NCBI RefSeq assembly: GCF_002078875.1
Contig: NC_034421.1
Location: 3,473,076-3,537,075 of the forward strand
Direction: 5' to 3'
DNA from: Numida meleagris
Lineage: Eukaryota; Chordata; Aves; Galliformes; Numididae
DNA length: 64,000 nucleotides
Shown here: in pieces, positions 43,501 to 53,721 of the stretch
How positions within the stretch are numbered: the stretch's first letter is position 1
Layout of the letters: every line of letters starts with the position of its first letter
Made by a program: the position numbers and the translations under genes
Notes under the pieces: model-generated
Told to the model about the DNA's origin: nothing
Databases searched by the model: none
The model's input: only the letters and a program-made list of their open reading frames with translations

Positions 43501-46478
43501 GAGCACTGCAGGATGACTCAGATGAGAATACAGCCAGAATAAAACTGTTCATATCAAGATATCTTCAATCCCAGTGACTCACGGGAGGGCAGGGAAAAGA
43601 ACTGGAGAGATGAGCTGCTCTGAAGGGATGGCTCTATGGAGCAGCACATGGAGGCAGCTCTGATAGGATTCGCCAGCACAACCCCCCAGCCCAGATGTGA
43701 AGGATCACAGCTCACCTCCCTTCCCCCCAGTAAGGAAGATGCCCTCAGATTGTCGTGAGGGAAGCAAGCCATCTGAAGGCCATGCATATACATATATTGA
43801 AACAATCCAGTCCTGGTGGGAGGATCTGTTCTGCTGCTGCACACGGTGTTCTAACCCAGCGCAACATGATATGCAGTGGGAAAAGATAAGAAGTAATACC
43901 AGGAGATGGCATTTCAGAGAGCAACTCAGGTGAAGGAGGTACACGGCCAAAGCCCTCAGCTGCACTGATCCCAGCCCTTGGCACAGCATCACCATAGGCA
44001 CTCCTCAAGCTCTCAGACAGAAGGAGAAGCCCCTAGTCAGGGCACAGCACACACAGCTGCCAGATGGACCAGTGCACAGCAAGATCCTGCTCTGCAGAAC
44101 AGGGCTGCATAGGACAGAGCAGTAGAACTGCTGTTAAGTCTGGGTCCTCACAGATGTACTCACCACCCAGGGTCCCAGGAGATATAAAGGTCTGCACTTC
44201 AAACACAAATAGCATGTGCTTACCCAAGAGCTACATGCACTTCAGAGAGGTTTCAGGGGACAATACTATGTCTGCTGCTTCAGTGGAATAGAGGCTCGGG
44301 CATTACAGTAATCCCTGACAGGTAGAGGTTACATCCCAGTACATCTGCAGCCTCCTCATCTATGGCACGTGGCACTCCAGCAGGTGACAGGACAGCACTC
44401 GCATCCAAGCTGCTGGACTTCACATTGTGAAGATGGGGACTGTGATGTCAAAATTCAAAGACTATCATCAAAACACAAGCACAAGGAAGGTGGATTTTCA
44501 CTAAGAAGTTCTGAAAGAAAACAGCGCTCTATAATGGAAGCAATGCTTTCCCTCTGTCATGAACTGGGAAATCTTCTCCTGAGAAGCTGAGAGTAACCTG
44601 AAAGGACACACTGCTCCCCTCCTCACGTGGACTCAGAATGAGAACAGACATGGTGACCTGCTGCACGCCTACTTACAGCAGTGGTCCAACAACTCTGTGA
44701 CTTGAAGTCATGGAAACTTGAAGATATTTTCAGCTTAGCAGAGGTAATCCTTCCTTACCGCAGCCAGGGATGCTCTGTCCTTTCCCATTCCCATACATTC
44801 CCAGTGAGCATCCTCCAGTGACCTCATGCACTGTGGGCACTGACAGCTCTCACCACAGAACGAGGGCATCCACCACAGAGTAGAAAACAAATACAAGCAC
44901 AAACTGGGCCAACTCACAATAGAGAAGAGCTACAAACAGGATTTAAGTCAAGCAGTGGACTGACTCATTTTCAGGATTTTATATGATTCCGCCTCCTAAA
45001 CACGACAGGTTCCTAGAGAAAAGGGGAGACTATGCCAGCACCAGCTGCAAGCAGAGCAGGGGATGCAAATTCATAATAAAGCTAACGGAAGAAGCCGGAA
45101 TTCAGAACAATTTGAAGCATGAGAGAGCACTCAGCATTACAGTTCCCACTCCCGGATTAAGCCGCCCTGTTTCACTGCGTTAGAATTAATCTATGTGGCT
45201 ACAAACTCCAGCGCCAACTCGCAGCAGCACGGTTATATAAGCACAGCGCTGGTAACGCTGCCTGCATCGCCGACCCCCCCAGCGCTGAAATCAGCAAAGC
45301 CGCTATTCACATCGTGCTCCTAAAGACAGAGTAACCCAGACGTTCGGGTTGGGATTTGATGAGACATTCCCTTTGGAGCCGATGTTCAGACTTAAAGGCC
45401 GTGCCCTGCCACGCAAATAGTCCTGAGCGGCATCGCGGGAAGGGCAGCACCGCGCTGCACGAGGGAGCAGGAGTCTGAATCTGATTTTAGCAGAAAAACC
45501 ATCAGAGCAAGGAGCACAGCCACAGAGTGCTGTGAGGAATGCTCTGGGCCACGCAGGTGGAAGCCACGTACCCGCGGTGCATCCAAAGGTCACGCAGTGC
45601 TCCCGAGCACACCGGCCTGTCAACTCTGAGCTCGTGCCACGCAGCAGCACACGGAGCCCCCCGGCCCAGGGGCAGCCCCCCCAGGTGACGGGGCACAGCG
45701 AGCTGCCTGCGGCCCGCAGCCCTGCGTGGCCATCTTGAGCCCCGCGCGGCCACGGGAGCCACAGCAAGTTCACGCACCGAAGCCCCTAAACGCTCCATCT
45801 AGGTCAGCGGTCCGCTCCGCTTATTGAGTTAAAGAGGTTTCTCAGCATCCACCCGCGGCCCCGACGCATCCCGCTCGCGTTCTGCACCGGCATCGGCCCG
45901 CAGAGCCGCGCATCTGCTTCGAGCAACCAGCCGAGCGCCGTGCCTGCCGCAGCACCGCCCGCACCTCCGCCGCCGGGCACGCCAGAACCGCGACGGAGCC
46001 TTTCTCCCGCAGCAGCGCTGCGGCTCCAGGACACCGCGAGCCCGCTCCGAAAAGCAAAATGGTGCAGCCAACCAACTCCAGCGGCCGCGGCACGGCGAGG
46101 CAGCGCGGGGCCGCTGCAGCCCCGCTCCGAGATGACAGCCGAGCACGCAGCGCGCGGCTCCGCTCCGCGCTCACTGCACCCGCACGGCCAACCCAGCGGC
46201 ACCGCACACCCGGGCGGCCTCGACCCCGGGGCCCCAGAGCCCACGCGGCTCGGGAAGAGCCTCCCCCCACCGCCACCACCTCCACGCGGACCGAAGGGAC
46301 GCAGCCCCGCCGGGGCGGCCTCTCCTCGGCACCGCGCTGTGACCGCCGCGCTCACCTGCTGGTACTCGGCGTCGTCCGGGCGGAAGTCGGCGGCGGTGAG
46401 CTCCCAGCGCAGGCTGAGGTGCGGCAGGCGGTGCAGCAGGCTCACCCACCAGGGCGGCGAGTAGCTGACGCCCGCCAT
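1492..46478 (-). CDS. TTYH3: TTYH3, tweety family member 3 (5' part, 7 coding exons)
   Basis: Seven exons splice into residues 1-290 of a protein of roughly 520 residues; the rest lies off the left edge. The product matches vertebrate TTYH3 from memory: an MAGVSY start, the exon-2 segment LDLLFLLFYSFWLCC, then FYGNGETSDGIHR, IPFWKN and DLYDWYR. TTYH1 and TTYH2 differ clearly at these places. Tweety proteins are multipass plasma-membrane proteins, first described as calcium- or volume-linked chloride channels and later studied structurally as dimers with a possible lipid role. Visible membrane segments are about residues 42-70, 84-106, 210-232 and 242-262; a fifth is expected outside the window. 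Sequons at N126 (NRT) and N144 (NQT) lie in the first extracellular region. All intron phases agree. IQCE lies upstream on the same strand. Confidence 0.96.
1568..3946 (-). other. TTYH3 introns 5 and 6
   Basis: Intron 6 (1568-1920) and intron 5 (1994-3946) flank coding exon 6. I see no additional exon, repeat family or RNA in either. Confidence 0.7.
1921..1993 (-). CDS. TTYH3: TTYH3 coding exon 6 (fourth membrane helix)
   Basis: The acceptor is ctcctacag|GGT and the donor is GCTGTG|gtaagt. The 73 nt complete G241 and encode residues 242-265. The residues VCLLGVFALIVSWGSLGLEL form the fourth membrane helix; SWGS.GLE is shared across the tweety family. Confidence 0.95.
3947..4042 (-). CDS. TTYH3: TTYH3 coding exon 5 (third membrane helix)
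   Basis: The acceptor is tttgctgcag|GTGG and the donor is ATGGG|gtaagt. The 96 nt complete R209, encode residues 210-240 and give two bases of G241. The content is one hydrophobic helix (WLGYLGLLL, then VVICLLVLFGLI) followed by the short basic turn RNSR. Confidence 0.96.
4043..5912 (-). other. TTYH3 introns 3 and 4
   Basis: Intron 4 (4043-4806) and intron 3 (5028-5912) flank coding exon 4. The reading frames here continue off the real exons and are not separate genes. Nothing else was recognised. Confidence 0.7.
4807..5027 (-). CDS. TTYH3: TTYH3 coding exon 4 (first extracellular domain)
   Basis: The acceptor is ctatag|GTA and the donor is TACAG|gtgcgc. The 221 nt encode residues 136-208 plus two bases of R209. 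The segment is largely helical and extracellular, with a second sequon (NQT at N144), the family motif IPFWKN, and DLYDWY leading into the third membrane helix. Confidence 0.96.
5913..6024 (-). CDS. TTYH3: TTYH3 coding exon 3
   Basis: The acceptor is tctctgcag|TGC and the donor is CGG|gtaagc. The 112 nt complete S98 and encode residues 99-135. The exon holds the conserved tweety motif GFYGNGETSDG at the end of the second helix and YSLRHANRT, whose N126 is a glycosylation sequon in the first extracellular domain. Confidence 0.96.
6025..12890 (-). other. TTYH3 intron 2
   Basis: This is a 6.9-kb intron of unremarkable mixed composition. It contains a 16-bp perfect palindrome at 10773-10788. No coding exon, RNA gene or identifiable transposon was found. 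Confidence 0.7.
12891..13060 (-). CDS. TTYH3: TTYH3 coding exon 2 (first and second membrane helices)
   Basis: The acceptor is cccgcag|GCC and the donor is GCAG|gtaagg. The 170 nt encode residues 42-97 plus two bases of S98. The exon holds the first helix (ALLLLGGVALSCLALDLLFL and on), the basic cytoplasmic stretch CCRHRKSEEH, and the start of the second helix after a CCC cluster at about residues 83-85. It lies 33 kb downstream of exon 1. Confidence 0.96.
18208..18433. mobile_element. MITE-like DNA transposon with inverted ends
   Basis: The left end (CTACACAGGTAAGG and on) and the reverse complement of the right end (CTGTACAAGAGCAC and on) align over about 40 bp with several mismatches. The interior repeats TTTAA-containing motifs (GATTTAACGTAGTTTAACTA, GTGGTTTAACTAA) in both directions. 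It is 226 bp and non-coding, like non-autonomous DNA transposons of reptile-line genomes. No clean target-site duplication is visible, so the family is uncertain. Confidence 0.55.
21837..21850. repeat. C14 homopolymer
   Basis: A run of 14 cytosines (14 G on the minus, transcribed strand) in TTYH3 intron 1. Such runs are prone to sequencing and replication error. Confidence 0.9.
22247..22264. repeat. A18 homopolymer
   Basis: A run of 18 adenines, followed within 150 bp by a T- and GTT-rich stretch (22365-22435). No retroposon with a matching body was recognised beside it. Confidence 0.9.
24360..24780 (-). mobile_element. CR1 LINE fragment (old, degenerate)
   Basis: Read on the minus strand this ends in a CR1-like 3' region; the plus strand shows the complement, GGCTGGAAGAGCCCTCTGG and GGTCACTGTAGTCCCACC, followed by diverged CR1 body sequence to about 24780. 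It is 5'-truncated and encodes nothing intact. CR1 is the dominant LINE of birds. Confidence 0.7.
30237..30254. repeat. T18 homopolymer
   Basis: A run of 18 thymines in TTYH3 intron 1; similar runs are T17 at 21178-21194 and A15 at 13381-13395. On the transcribed strand they are poly(A) or poly(T) only, with no linked element seen. Confidence 0.9.
33285..33555 (-). mobile_element. CR1 LINE fragment
   Basis: The plus strand carries the complement of a CR1 3' part: GGTTGGAAAAGACCACTAAG, then CCCTGGGCAGCCTGAGCC and TTTTTTCCTAATATCCAACC, in the usual order and spacing. This is the best-preserved transposon copy in the window. It is 5'-truncated and sits in TTYH3 intron 1. Confidence 0.9.
46356..46478 (-). 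CDS. TTYH3: TTYH3 coding exon 1
   Basis: The exon encodes residues 1-41, from MAGVSYSPPWW to DDAEYQQ, and ends in phase 0 at CAG|gtgagc. The start ATG at 46478 has a strong context (G at -3 and G at +4), and the sequence after it matches the TTYH3 amino terminus. The frame stays open upstream only because the DNA is GC-rich. This is the short extracellular N-terminal region before the first membrane helix. Confidence 0.96.
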
Positions 46479-46498
46479 GCCCGCCTCGCCTGCCTCAT
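46442..46498 (-). other. upstream ORF overlapping the TTYH3 start (18 codons)
   Basis: This ORF begins 20 nt upstream of the TTYH3 ATG in another frame, runs past it and stops at TGA inside exon 1. A ribosome that used it would miss the main start. Its ATG context is weaker than that of the main start. Confidence 0.5.
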
Positions 46499-46519
46499 TC
46501 ACCCCGAGCCGCCGGCCAT
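46499..46519 (-). other. upstream ORF in TTYH3 5' leader (6 codons)
   Basis: An ATG with G at +4 opens the reading frame MAGGSG and stops at TGA, directly followed by the next upstream ATG at 46498. It affects translation only if transcription starts upstream of 46519. Confidence 0.5.
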
Positions 46520-46548
46520 GGAGCGCCTCGGGCTGCCGGCTCCGCGCC

Positions 46549-46566
46549 TCACCTGCGGCCCCGCAT
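46549..46566 (-). other. upstream ORF in TTYH3 5' leader (5 codons)
   Basis: The short frame MRGRR ends at a TGA that is itself part of a CAG|gtgagg sequence, a possible splice donor at 46551-46556. Its use depends on the unknown transcription start. Confidence 0.4.
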
Positions 46567-46673
46567 GGCCGGCTCCCCCGCCTCCCTCCTCCCCTCCCGC
46601 CGCGCCGCTCGCTCCCTCTTTGTTCGCCGAGAGGCTCCGCCGCCCCCGCGCCTGGCGCCGCCCGCCCGCTCCC

Positions 46674-46678
46674 ATTGG
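46674..46678 (-). promoter_or_regulatory. TTYH3: CCAAT box, TTYH3 promoter
   Basis: The minus strand reads GCGCCAATGGG, a CCAAT box about 196 bp upstream of the TTYH3 ATG, between GC boxes on either side. The spacing suits an NF-Y site in a TATA-less promoter. Confidence 0.5.
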
Positions 46679-49600
46679 CGCCGCCGCGCTCCGCCCAACC
46701 GCGGGCTGAGGGGAGAGATCCCCCCCGTGCGGGGCTGCGGGCGCGGGGCGGGCCCACCTGGCAGGCCGCGCTGTGGTAGGCTGCTCCTTCCGCGGGGCTC
46801 CCCGCGCTGACCCCGGGCGCCTGCGGTCCCGCAGCACAGGGGTGTGAGAGGCCGGAGCCTTCGGGCAGCGCCGTGTTCCACCGAGCGGGGAGGTGCGGAG
46901 CTGAGGGCTCGGCGTGCCCCCACACCGGGCGTTCGTGCAGCGTGCGCCCAAACAACGAGCGTGTTCTCGCTTTTCCCAAAAACGCGGGGGAATTTTCAGT
47001 ACCGAGGTGACTAGAGGCTCCTCGTGAGGTTTCCTAGCCTGCCCCACCGCGCCGAGGTCACCGGGCACTGCGTGTTGCGCTGCTCGCCGTTCAGACGGAG
47101 GTTTGCCCTCTCGCAGCCCCTGACCCCAAAGTGGTGCAGCTTCGGTAACTCCTGCGGACTTGGGGTTGTGGGTCACCACGCTGACAGCTCCAAGCCCCAC
47201 AGCGCGGCATTCCCACCACAGTGTTCCCGTGGAACGCAACAGCAGGTGATTCATTTGCTTCATTACAAAGATGGTGGTGTTCCCGTTATGACCAAAACCT
47301 CTTGGCAGGTGCTGAGCAAGCCCCCCACAGGTCAGCGTGTGGGAAACCCTCTTCTCCATCAGCTACAGGCTTACGACCCAAAGCGGTGGAATACCAGAGA
47401 GCAGTGCATCCCATTTGTTAAAGAAAAAGAAGGTGTTGACAGTGCTTTTCTCCCAACCGGTGGCAGGTCGGTAGGTTTTGGGCACGGCTCTTTTGTGAGT
47501 GCTGCTTTATTGCGTTCCCCAAATGCGGCCTGTGCTTCGTGCTTACGCTGCTCTTGCGGGTGCATCTGATAAATTATGAGAGCAAAAGAGCTAAAATAGG
47601 CCACTGAACACGTTGGGGCCAAATAAACATATTTCTGCTGCTGTTCTGAAATACAACATCAACTTTAACAGTTTTTGACCAGGGCAGGATTTTAATGGGG
47701 TGTTATTAATGGCTGAGATGAAATCTTATCGCTCGCAAACAGCACCAGGTCCCATGTCAGAGCTGGCAGCCACGCGCTGTGCGCACAAGCACAAGATACG
47801 CAAGGGTGCAAGACAGAAGACCTCCACTCCCTCCGGCCTTCTGCAAGGAGGGCTCTCACTTCCCTGCAGCAGGACAGCAGAAAACAGCCCATTTGCTGTT
47901 CTTTTCCACAGTGCCATCCAGGATGGGGAAATTATTTTAAAGCCCAGTGTCTACACTATCTCACCTCCAGTTCAAACGGCCCTAAGACAAGGAGCTGAGA
48001 CCTCGCTCCGAGCAAGAGATCTCTGCATCGGCTGCTGATGCCACAGAGTTTCTGCAGTTCGGTGCTAAAAGGCTCCGGGGTGGGATCTGTCCTGCAGATG
48101 TTCCTGCTGCCTCGGGCCTCTGGATGGAAACTCCCCGCCAGGCCGTGCGCCCAAGTGCCTTTGTCAGCCATGTGATGGACGTGGAATAAAAGCAGATGCA
48201 GCCGCCGCTCAACACGGAGATCTCGTTTGACAGCACCGATGTAAATTGAACGGAATGAAACGTTTCGGGACAAATGGCAGAGAAAGCTGGATGCCATTAA
48301 AAGGGGGTGTCAGCAGCAGAGCGTCAGCACGGCAGGATGAGGCCCCGGATGGGGGAAGGGAGCTGCCTCGCAGCGCCCTGTGCATGCCCCTCACGGCCAT
48401 TCGCTGCACAGACAGCTGGGTTAAATTAGAGCAGAATGAGGATTGGGGATTAGGGAGAAGCGTCAACAGTTTTAATTTCTATCCCACCGTTATTTATAAC
48501 GATGTGGGAAAATCTGAAAATAAAACAAATTTGGCAATAAAAGACAAACGAGAGGGTCCAGCTCCGGCCATGCTCTCTGTGGCAGGGCACGCCAGCCTGC
48601 TGTACCACGTCAGGACGCAGCGTCTGCCTTTCTTAGATGTCTCCTCTCTCTCATTTGATTCAATTCAGGTAATTCTTGATTACATGACAACACGCCACTC
48701 AGCAAGGCTCCCATGATGACAGCAGCCTTTTCCCTCCCAGCACAAATAGGTACTCTCTTGTTTTGCCAAAGCAAAATGAACAAACAAGGCACCGCTGTGA
48801 TAGACCAGAAACAAGAGCTAACAGCAAGTCACCCTTGTACAGAAAAGCGGTTCTACAATCAACCAAAGCAAACTGCAAATGTCAGCTTGCTGGATGGTAA
48901 TCCTGCTGAAAAGTAACCCGAAGAGCCATGTTAGCATCTGCTAACTTGCTATGACAGCGGCTCTGCCAACGAATCTCTGGACAAAATACACAGATGTGTT
49001 CAAAATTAAAGGCAATGAAGACAGAAGGATGGGCTAAAACCCCAGCAACGAGGCCACCAGTGCCGCCCCTGCCCTCTGAGGCCGTCGGGCAGTCTGAGAA
49101 AATACTCCTAGAAAACATCCCTTCTTCACTCTTCAAAAGCTTCTGACTTCAGACGCTCCTCCCTGTGCAACCAGAGCCCCTTTAGTAACAGTCATCCCAC
49201 ACCCCTGGCTCTTTTTATTCACTACGTGATGAAGTCATTCTGATTTTAATACACCGTGAAGCTACGAGCCTCCTCCTGACTGTCAGATCTCATATGTGTT
49301 GCGAAAGGTTTTAGCCAACAATATAGATTTAAAAAAAAAAAAAGGCAAGCTTGAAGTGCCAGAGCCAGCAGGTGGATGGCTGGGCCTCTGGGCTTCAACA
49401 AAGAATAGCCACAACCAGGGCCAACATAAAACGCTTTAAACAAACTAAAGGAAAGGTTAATTCCGTCATTTCCAGCCCTGAGGCAGCGCTCTCCTTCTCT
49501 CACATTCTACCAGTGTGAGATCCAGGGAAACGGGTGGAAGATATGGAAATCCCATTGCAAAAGCACCTGCCCGCTCCTTTCCTTTCCCCAGAGAGCTATG

Positions 49601-52600
49601 CGCAGAACATTCCATTATTTAGTTAATTGCAAAGAAACAATTACAAAGGAACTTGGCAAATTCTCTCTAATCACAGCGAGACCCGGCGCAGTTCAGTAAG
49701 TTCAGCAAATTAGCAAATAAGTGAATATAAAAAGGAAAGAACAGCAGCTCAAATTGCACTTTGTTCGTTTGTTTTGTCAGTCATCGTTTCTGTTTAATTA
49801 TTTAAGATATTTCTACATAACATTCTAGTACATTTTGTATAATAATAAAGGTTTCCTAGCACAGAAAAGCTGTGCTCGGCTATTGAATATCTGCCGAGAG
49901 GAGGAAGAGAACTGCCACCTCCATGCACCAATTCTGGAGTGCCTGCTTAGGAAAAAGCTCCAGGTCGGGTAGATGGCTCTGCCATCACTTGTGTAAGACA
50001 CAAACGAGAATTATTGCTTTATAGCAGTGGTGCTCAGCTAATGTTTGGCCAGGAAGTTATAACCTGTACTGCAGGCCTTCGCGATCAATCCCCAAGTTTA
50101 TTTAACGCTATTTTAATTTTCCGTGCATATAAGTAGAGGCCATTTGAGCATAGCTCTTGTTCATAGCTCTACTATTACGAAATGACAGGTTTTACAGGAT
50201 TTCATTTCTAGATTCACATTGCAGGAAAGATGCCACCGAAGCAGAGCGTCATTCAGCAGAACTGACGGAGTGAGCGGGGCAGAGGAGCGACACGCGGCTG
50301 TGATACGGCGTGGCTGACAGCAGGGAGGGGAGGCAGCCCATCCCAGCGAGCACCACGTCCCTCCTGGTTCCTTCCCCATCACTTTGAGCATCGGGATTTG
50401 ATGACACATCTGTTCGTACCACCGAGGAGAGAAGCCCCAAAGGGGTTTCTGCGGTCCCCAGCGCGCAGTGTCTCTGAGGCATGCTGGCAAAAACCTTCCA
50501 CATGGTAAGGGAGCTGTTACAGCCCCAGCAACACCCAGAGAGGGAGGTTTTGTTTGTACAGAGCTCCAGTGAGGGGAACAACAGGAACACTGCCTGGAGA
50601 TCAGAAAAGATGCACGAAGACGTGCCCTCGTTTAAAGTCAACAGGACAGCGGGAGTGGAAAGGGCAAGAGGAGCAGGGAGCGGCTTAATCAGCAGAATGC
50701 ACAGAGTATCGTTAACAAGAACACAGCAACATTTGCTGTTCAAGGCTATTCCTTCAAGCACAATGAGGGCAGAATGAATGCTAAAGGCCACGTAAGTAAG
50801 AACAAATGTGCTTTACACACATCTGGTTTTGTCTTTTTTTTTTTTTTCCCCTCCTGGCAGATTGTTTATCCAAATTTCACCCATCCGTGTGACTGTTGCA
50901 ACTAACAGGCAAGCAGCACAACAGATGAGATACAGGAGACTTGCTGTACTCTGCTCAAAGCCCCGCACTGGAGGGAATGGCACAGCTTTTAGTTCTAGAA
51001 CTACTTGACAGGATTTCTCTTTTGAACAAAATACCAGAAACCAAAGCTGAAAGCAGAAGCCCACCACTGCTGTCAATTGCACTAGGCTTTCATTCACCCT
51101 ACTGACAGGAGGATCTGGAATTTACACAAAGGAAGAAACTCACACCCCACGTGTTTCAGAGTTAACTTCTCACCGGCCTCGTCGCTTGTCTTGCAGAACG
51201 AAGGAGACCAGGCTGCTCAGGACTGGCTCAGCAAAGCAGCCTGAAGTAGAAGGTCAGCCTAGGTGGGAAGTGAATACAACAGGAGCAAGCTGGAGAGTGC
51301 ACAGACACAATGCAGATACAACAACTGAAGCAGGAGAGCATGAACAATTAATTTACAAACTTGAGCTTTATTTGAAAGTTCAACAGTCAGGAGAAAATAC
51401 ATTGCCATTGTTTTAGCTTTTAAAGAGATCTCAAAATAACTTACGCACAAGGTTTGCACAGTTCTAATTATTAAAGTGATCGTACAAATGACTGGCTTCC
51501 TGATACGCCAAGATGAATAGTTTTCCATTTCATCTATATAAAAAGCTGCCCATCTAGGGATTATTTGCATAGCTATGTAGGAAATATTACATCTTTCAGG
51601 TTTTGATGCCTCAGTAAAATATTTGCAGGCATAGGCACTTAAGGATGGAAAGAGATCGAGAGAGATCAAATCACGTGAGAGATCTCTCTATTCACACCTG
51701 ATAGCTACCTGCAGAGAGGACTGTAAACTGCACAGGGTTTTAAGTAGGCAACATTATCCCACACAGAACGGAAAGTGTGCTGTTAGGGAGGTTACAGTGG
51801 GGTTTACTTTTAATTCAGGGCCTTGATGCCCCTGCAAGGTTCCCAGTGCTTTCTGCAGAGGATGTGTTTTTCAGACACGAGATGTCTGTATCAAGCCTGG
51901 CTTGAGAGGTTTGAGCCACACAGATTTTGACCATCCTTAGTTCCCTGCTGAGCTGAGGAAAGGAAAAATGCCATTTCCTCTGAAATTAACATTTGCTTCC
52001 TTTGCTTCTCCATGCCTCTTCCCAGACCTACAGGCTATTCACACTGTGGAGATTTCTCTTTCTAGTGTACACCAAACTTTCACGTGCTGCGTGTTATCTT
52101 TCAGAGCTATGAGTTTGAAGCCTCCTCAGAGGAAGCATCAGATTTGTTATGGCTTTCAGACAGCAGGCTTGAATTTATGAAGCTCCAGGTGCATTTTCAT
52201 TCACCCCAGAAGACATTCGCTCCTTTCCACACTTCCCTTAGTGACTCTGGGTCACACAAAGTGACTGTCTCCCCTTTATCCTGGAACTCAGCTCTCGACA
52301 GCACTACTGCTGGCCATACGCTCAGTTAGAACAGAAGTCTTTCAACTCCGTATCCATTTCCCGAGACTTTCATATTGGTTCTTTATTACAGCACAATAAA
52401 TTAAATGCCAACTTCATTAAATTTGTTGTCCAAGTATTTCCCTGTAGGGTAACAGTTAGGTGGGTACTTTATATCAGACCTGGTCCTGACACACACTACA
52501 TATTCTCTCCTTAATGTGTCAGCCCTCAGCTCTAGTTACCCTCTCTCTGGAGGTATCCATGACACTCACAGACTTGAAATATTATACATAAGCAACTCAC

Positions 52601-53127
52601 TACAGTTCTGCTTCTGTTTAGCAAAATGACTTTTTTTTTTTTTTAATAACATGACTTTCAGCAATAGAGGGAAACAGGTCTAGGCTTCTGCCAAGAGGAT
52701 TTTATCCCTTTTATTCTTTTATTTTATATGCCCTTTTTCATCCTTTCTGCAGATAGCAGCCATGTGACCAAAGTGCCAGCAGGAAAAATTTACCCAACTT
52801 GAGTATAAATGACATTCTTCAGCCTGCTTTGGGTATGGAGAGCCCTCAAAACTGCCTCTGGAAAAAGCAAAGGCAGCACTTCTACTGCTGGGATTAAACG
52901 AAATCAGCTGCATTGTGCTGCAGCCATCCAGTTTCCTCTTTGGCTGCAAGAACTGGCATGAACTACGATAAGCTCAGATAGTGCTTCATTGAAATCAGAG
53001 AACTGAGACAGCTCCGAGTTATTAGTATTCTGCAAAACAGCAGTGACTGATTTTTAATTTAAAAAAGAAGAAGGAAAAGGTGATAAAAATCTTCTATTTA
53101 AGAGTGTGCTTTCTGTTTACAGGAGAC

Positions 53128-53133
53128 TTTATT
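53128..53133 (-). terminator. IQCE: candidate IQCE poly(A) signal
   Basis: This is the first AATAAA on the minus strand that I found downstream of the IQCE stop codon, about 1.66 kb away. Two more lie at 52710-52715 and 52718-52723. Any could end the transcript; RNA data are needed to choose. Confidence 0.3.
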
Positions 53134-53674
53134 ACTCCTTGATGACAAAGAAACCATTAGGGTCTCCTCAAAAACTTTACTGTGCGTTTGTAAAATACAT
53201 TTTCCTTCCAGTAGATATTACATAATTTACCTGATTCACCTTTTACAAAACAAAACAAAATGCATTTTAATGCCTTTGAAAGATGTTGGAATGATAGCCT
53301 GGAATATAAGGTCCTCCTTCTAGTCAAGAAGAGGTACAGTTCGTGTAAAAGATATGGAAAGACTCCTCTGACCATGTTCTCCACAGCCCACTATGTCATT
53401 GCCCCCTTCATGAAGTCTGCTAAAGATACTGTCAATTGGTGTTATTATTTCTGGGTGTCTTGATGACTATAAGCCAACTGCTCATACTGCTTCTGTTCAA
53501 GCTGTGTGGGATATTGTACCCATCCCCATGCACAGCCCTCAGAATAGAGTGCATAGTGCCATGCTTTCCAGCATAAGCCTCACAGCTAAGGACAGAAGAT
53601 GGCTGCACACTGTGACCCTTCTCCCTGCCTACAATTGGACTGAGGGTGCATTTGCAGCATGTACTGCTAATGTG

Positions 53675-53677
53675 CAC

Positions 53678-53718
<41 letters not shown>
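53675..53718. repeat. (CA)n microsatellite
   Basis: About 22 CA units with one CG interruption near the left end. Likely length-polymorphic. It lies in the probable IQCE 3'UTR or just downstream. Confidence 0.95.

Positions 53719-53721
<3 letters not shown>

Larger units (their letters stand above)
13061..46355 (-). other. TTYH3 intron 1 (33 kb)
   Basis: The intron holds two antisense CR1 fragments (24360-24780, 33285-33555), one MITE-like element (18208-18433) and several homopolymer runs. The reading frames inside it, the longest being 224 codons at 42372-43046 and 210 codons at 29441-30073 on the plus strand, show no recognisable domain and are within chance expectation. The 3'-most exon-proximal stretch and the last kilobase before the CpG island show no other gene. 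Long first introns often carry enhancers, but none can be proved from one sequence. Confidence 0.75.
45560..46960. promoter_or_regulatory. TTYH3: CpG island over TTYH3 promoter and exon 1
   Basis: CpG dinucleotides and G+C are far denser here than in the flanking DNA on both sides, judged by eye. The island covers the TTYH3 start codon and reaches about 0.8 kb into intron 1 and 0.5 kb upstream. CCGCCC-type GC boxes cluster at about 46630-46700. No TATA box was seen, which fits a dispersed CpG-island promoter. The exact transcription start cannot be fixed from sequence. Confidence 0.88.

Noticed and set aside
45804..46979. Long minus-strand open frame of 391 codons over the CpG island
   Set aside because: Only 46356-46478 is coding. 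The frame stays open on both sides because stop codons are rare in GC-rich DNA; the TTYH3 match ends exactly at a splice donor.
46499..47359. Minus-strand open frame of 286 codons upstream of TTYH3
   Set aside because: It is a proline/arginine/glycine-rich frame in the CpG island with no known domain, and lies in the promoter.
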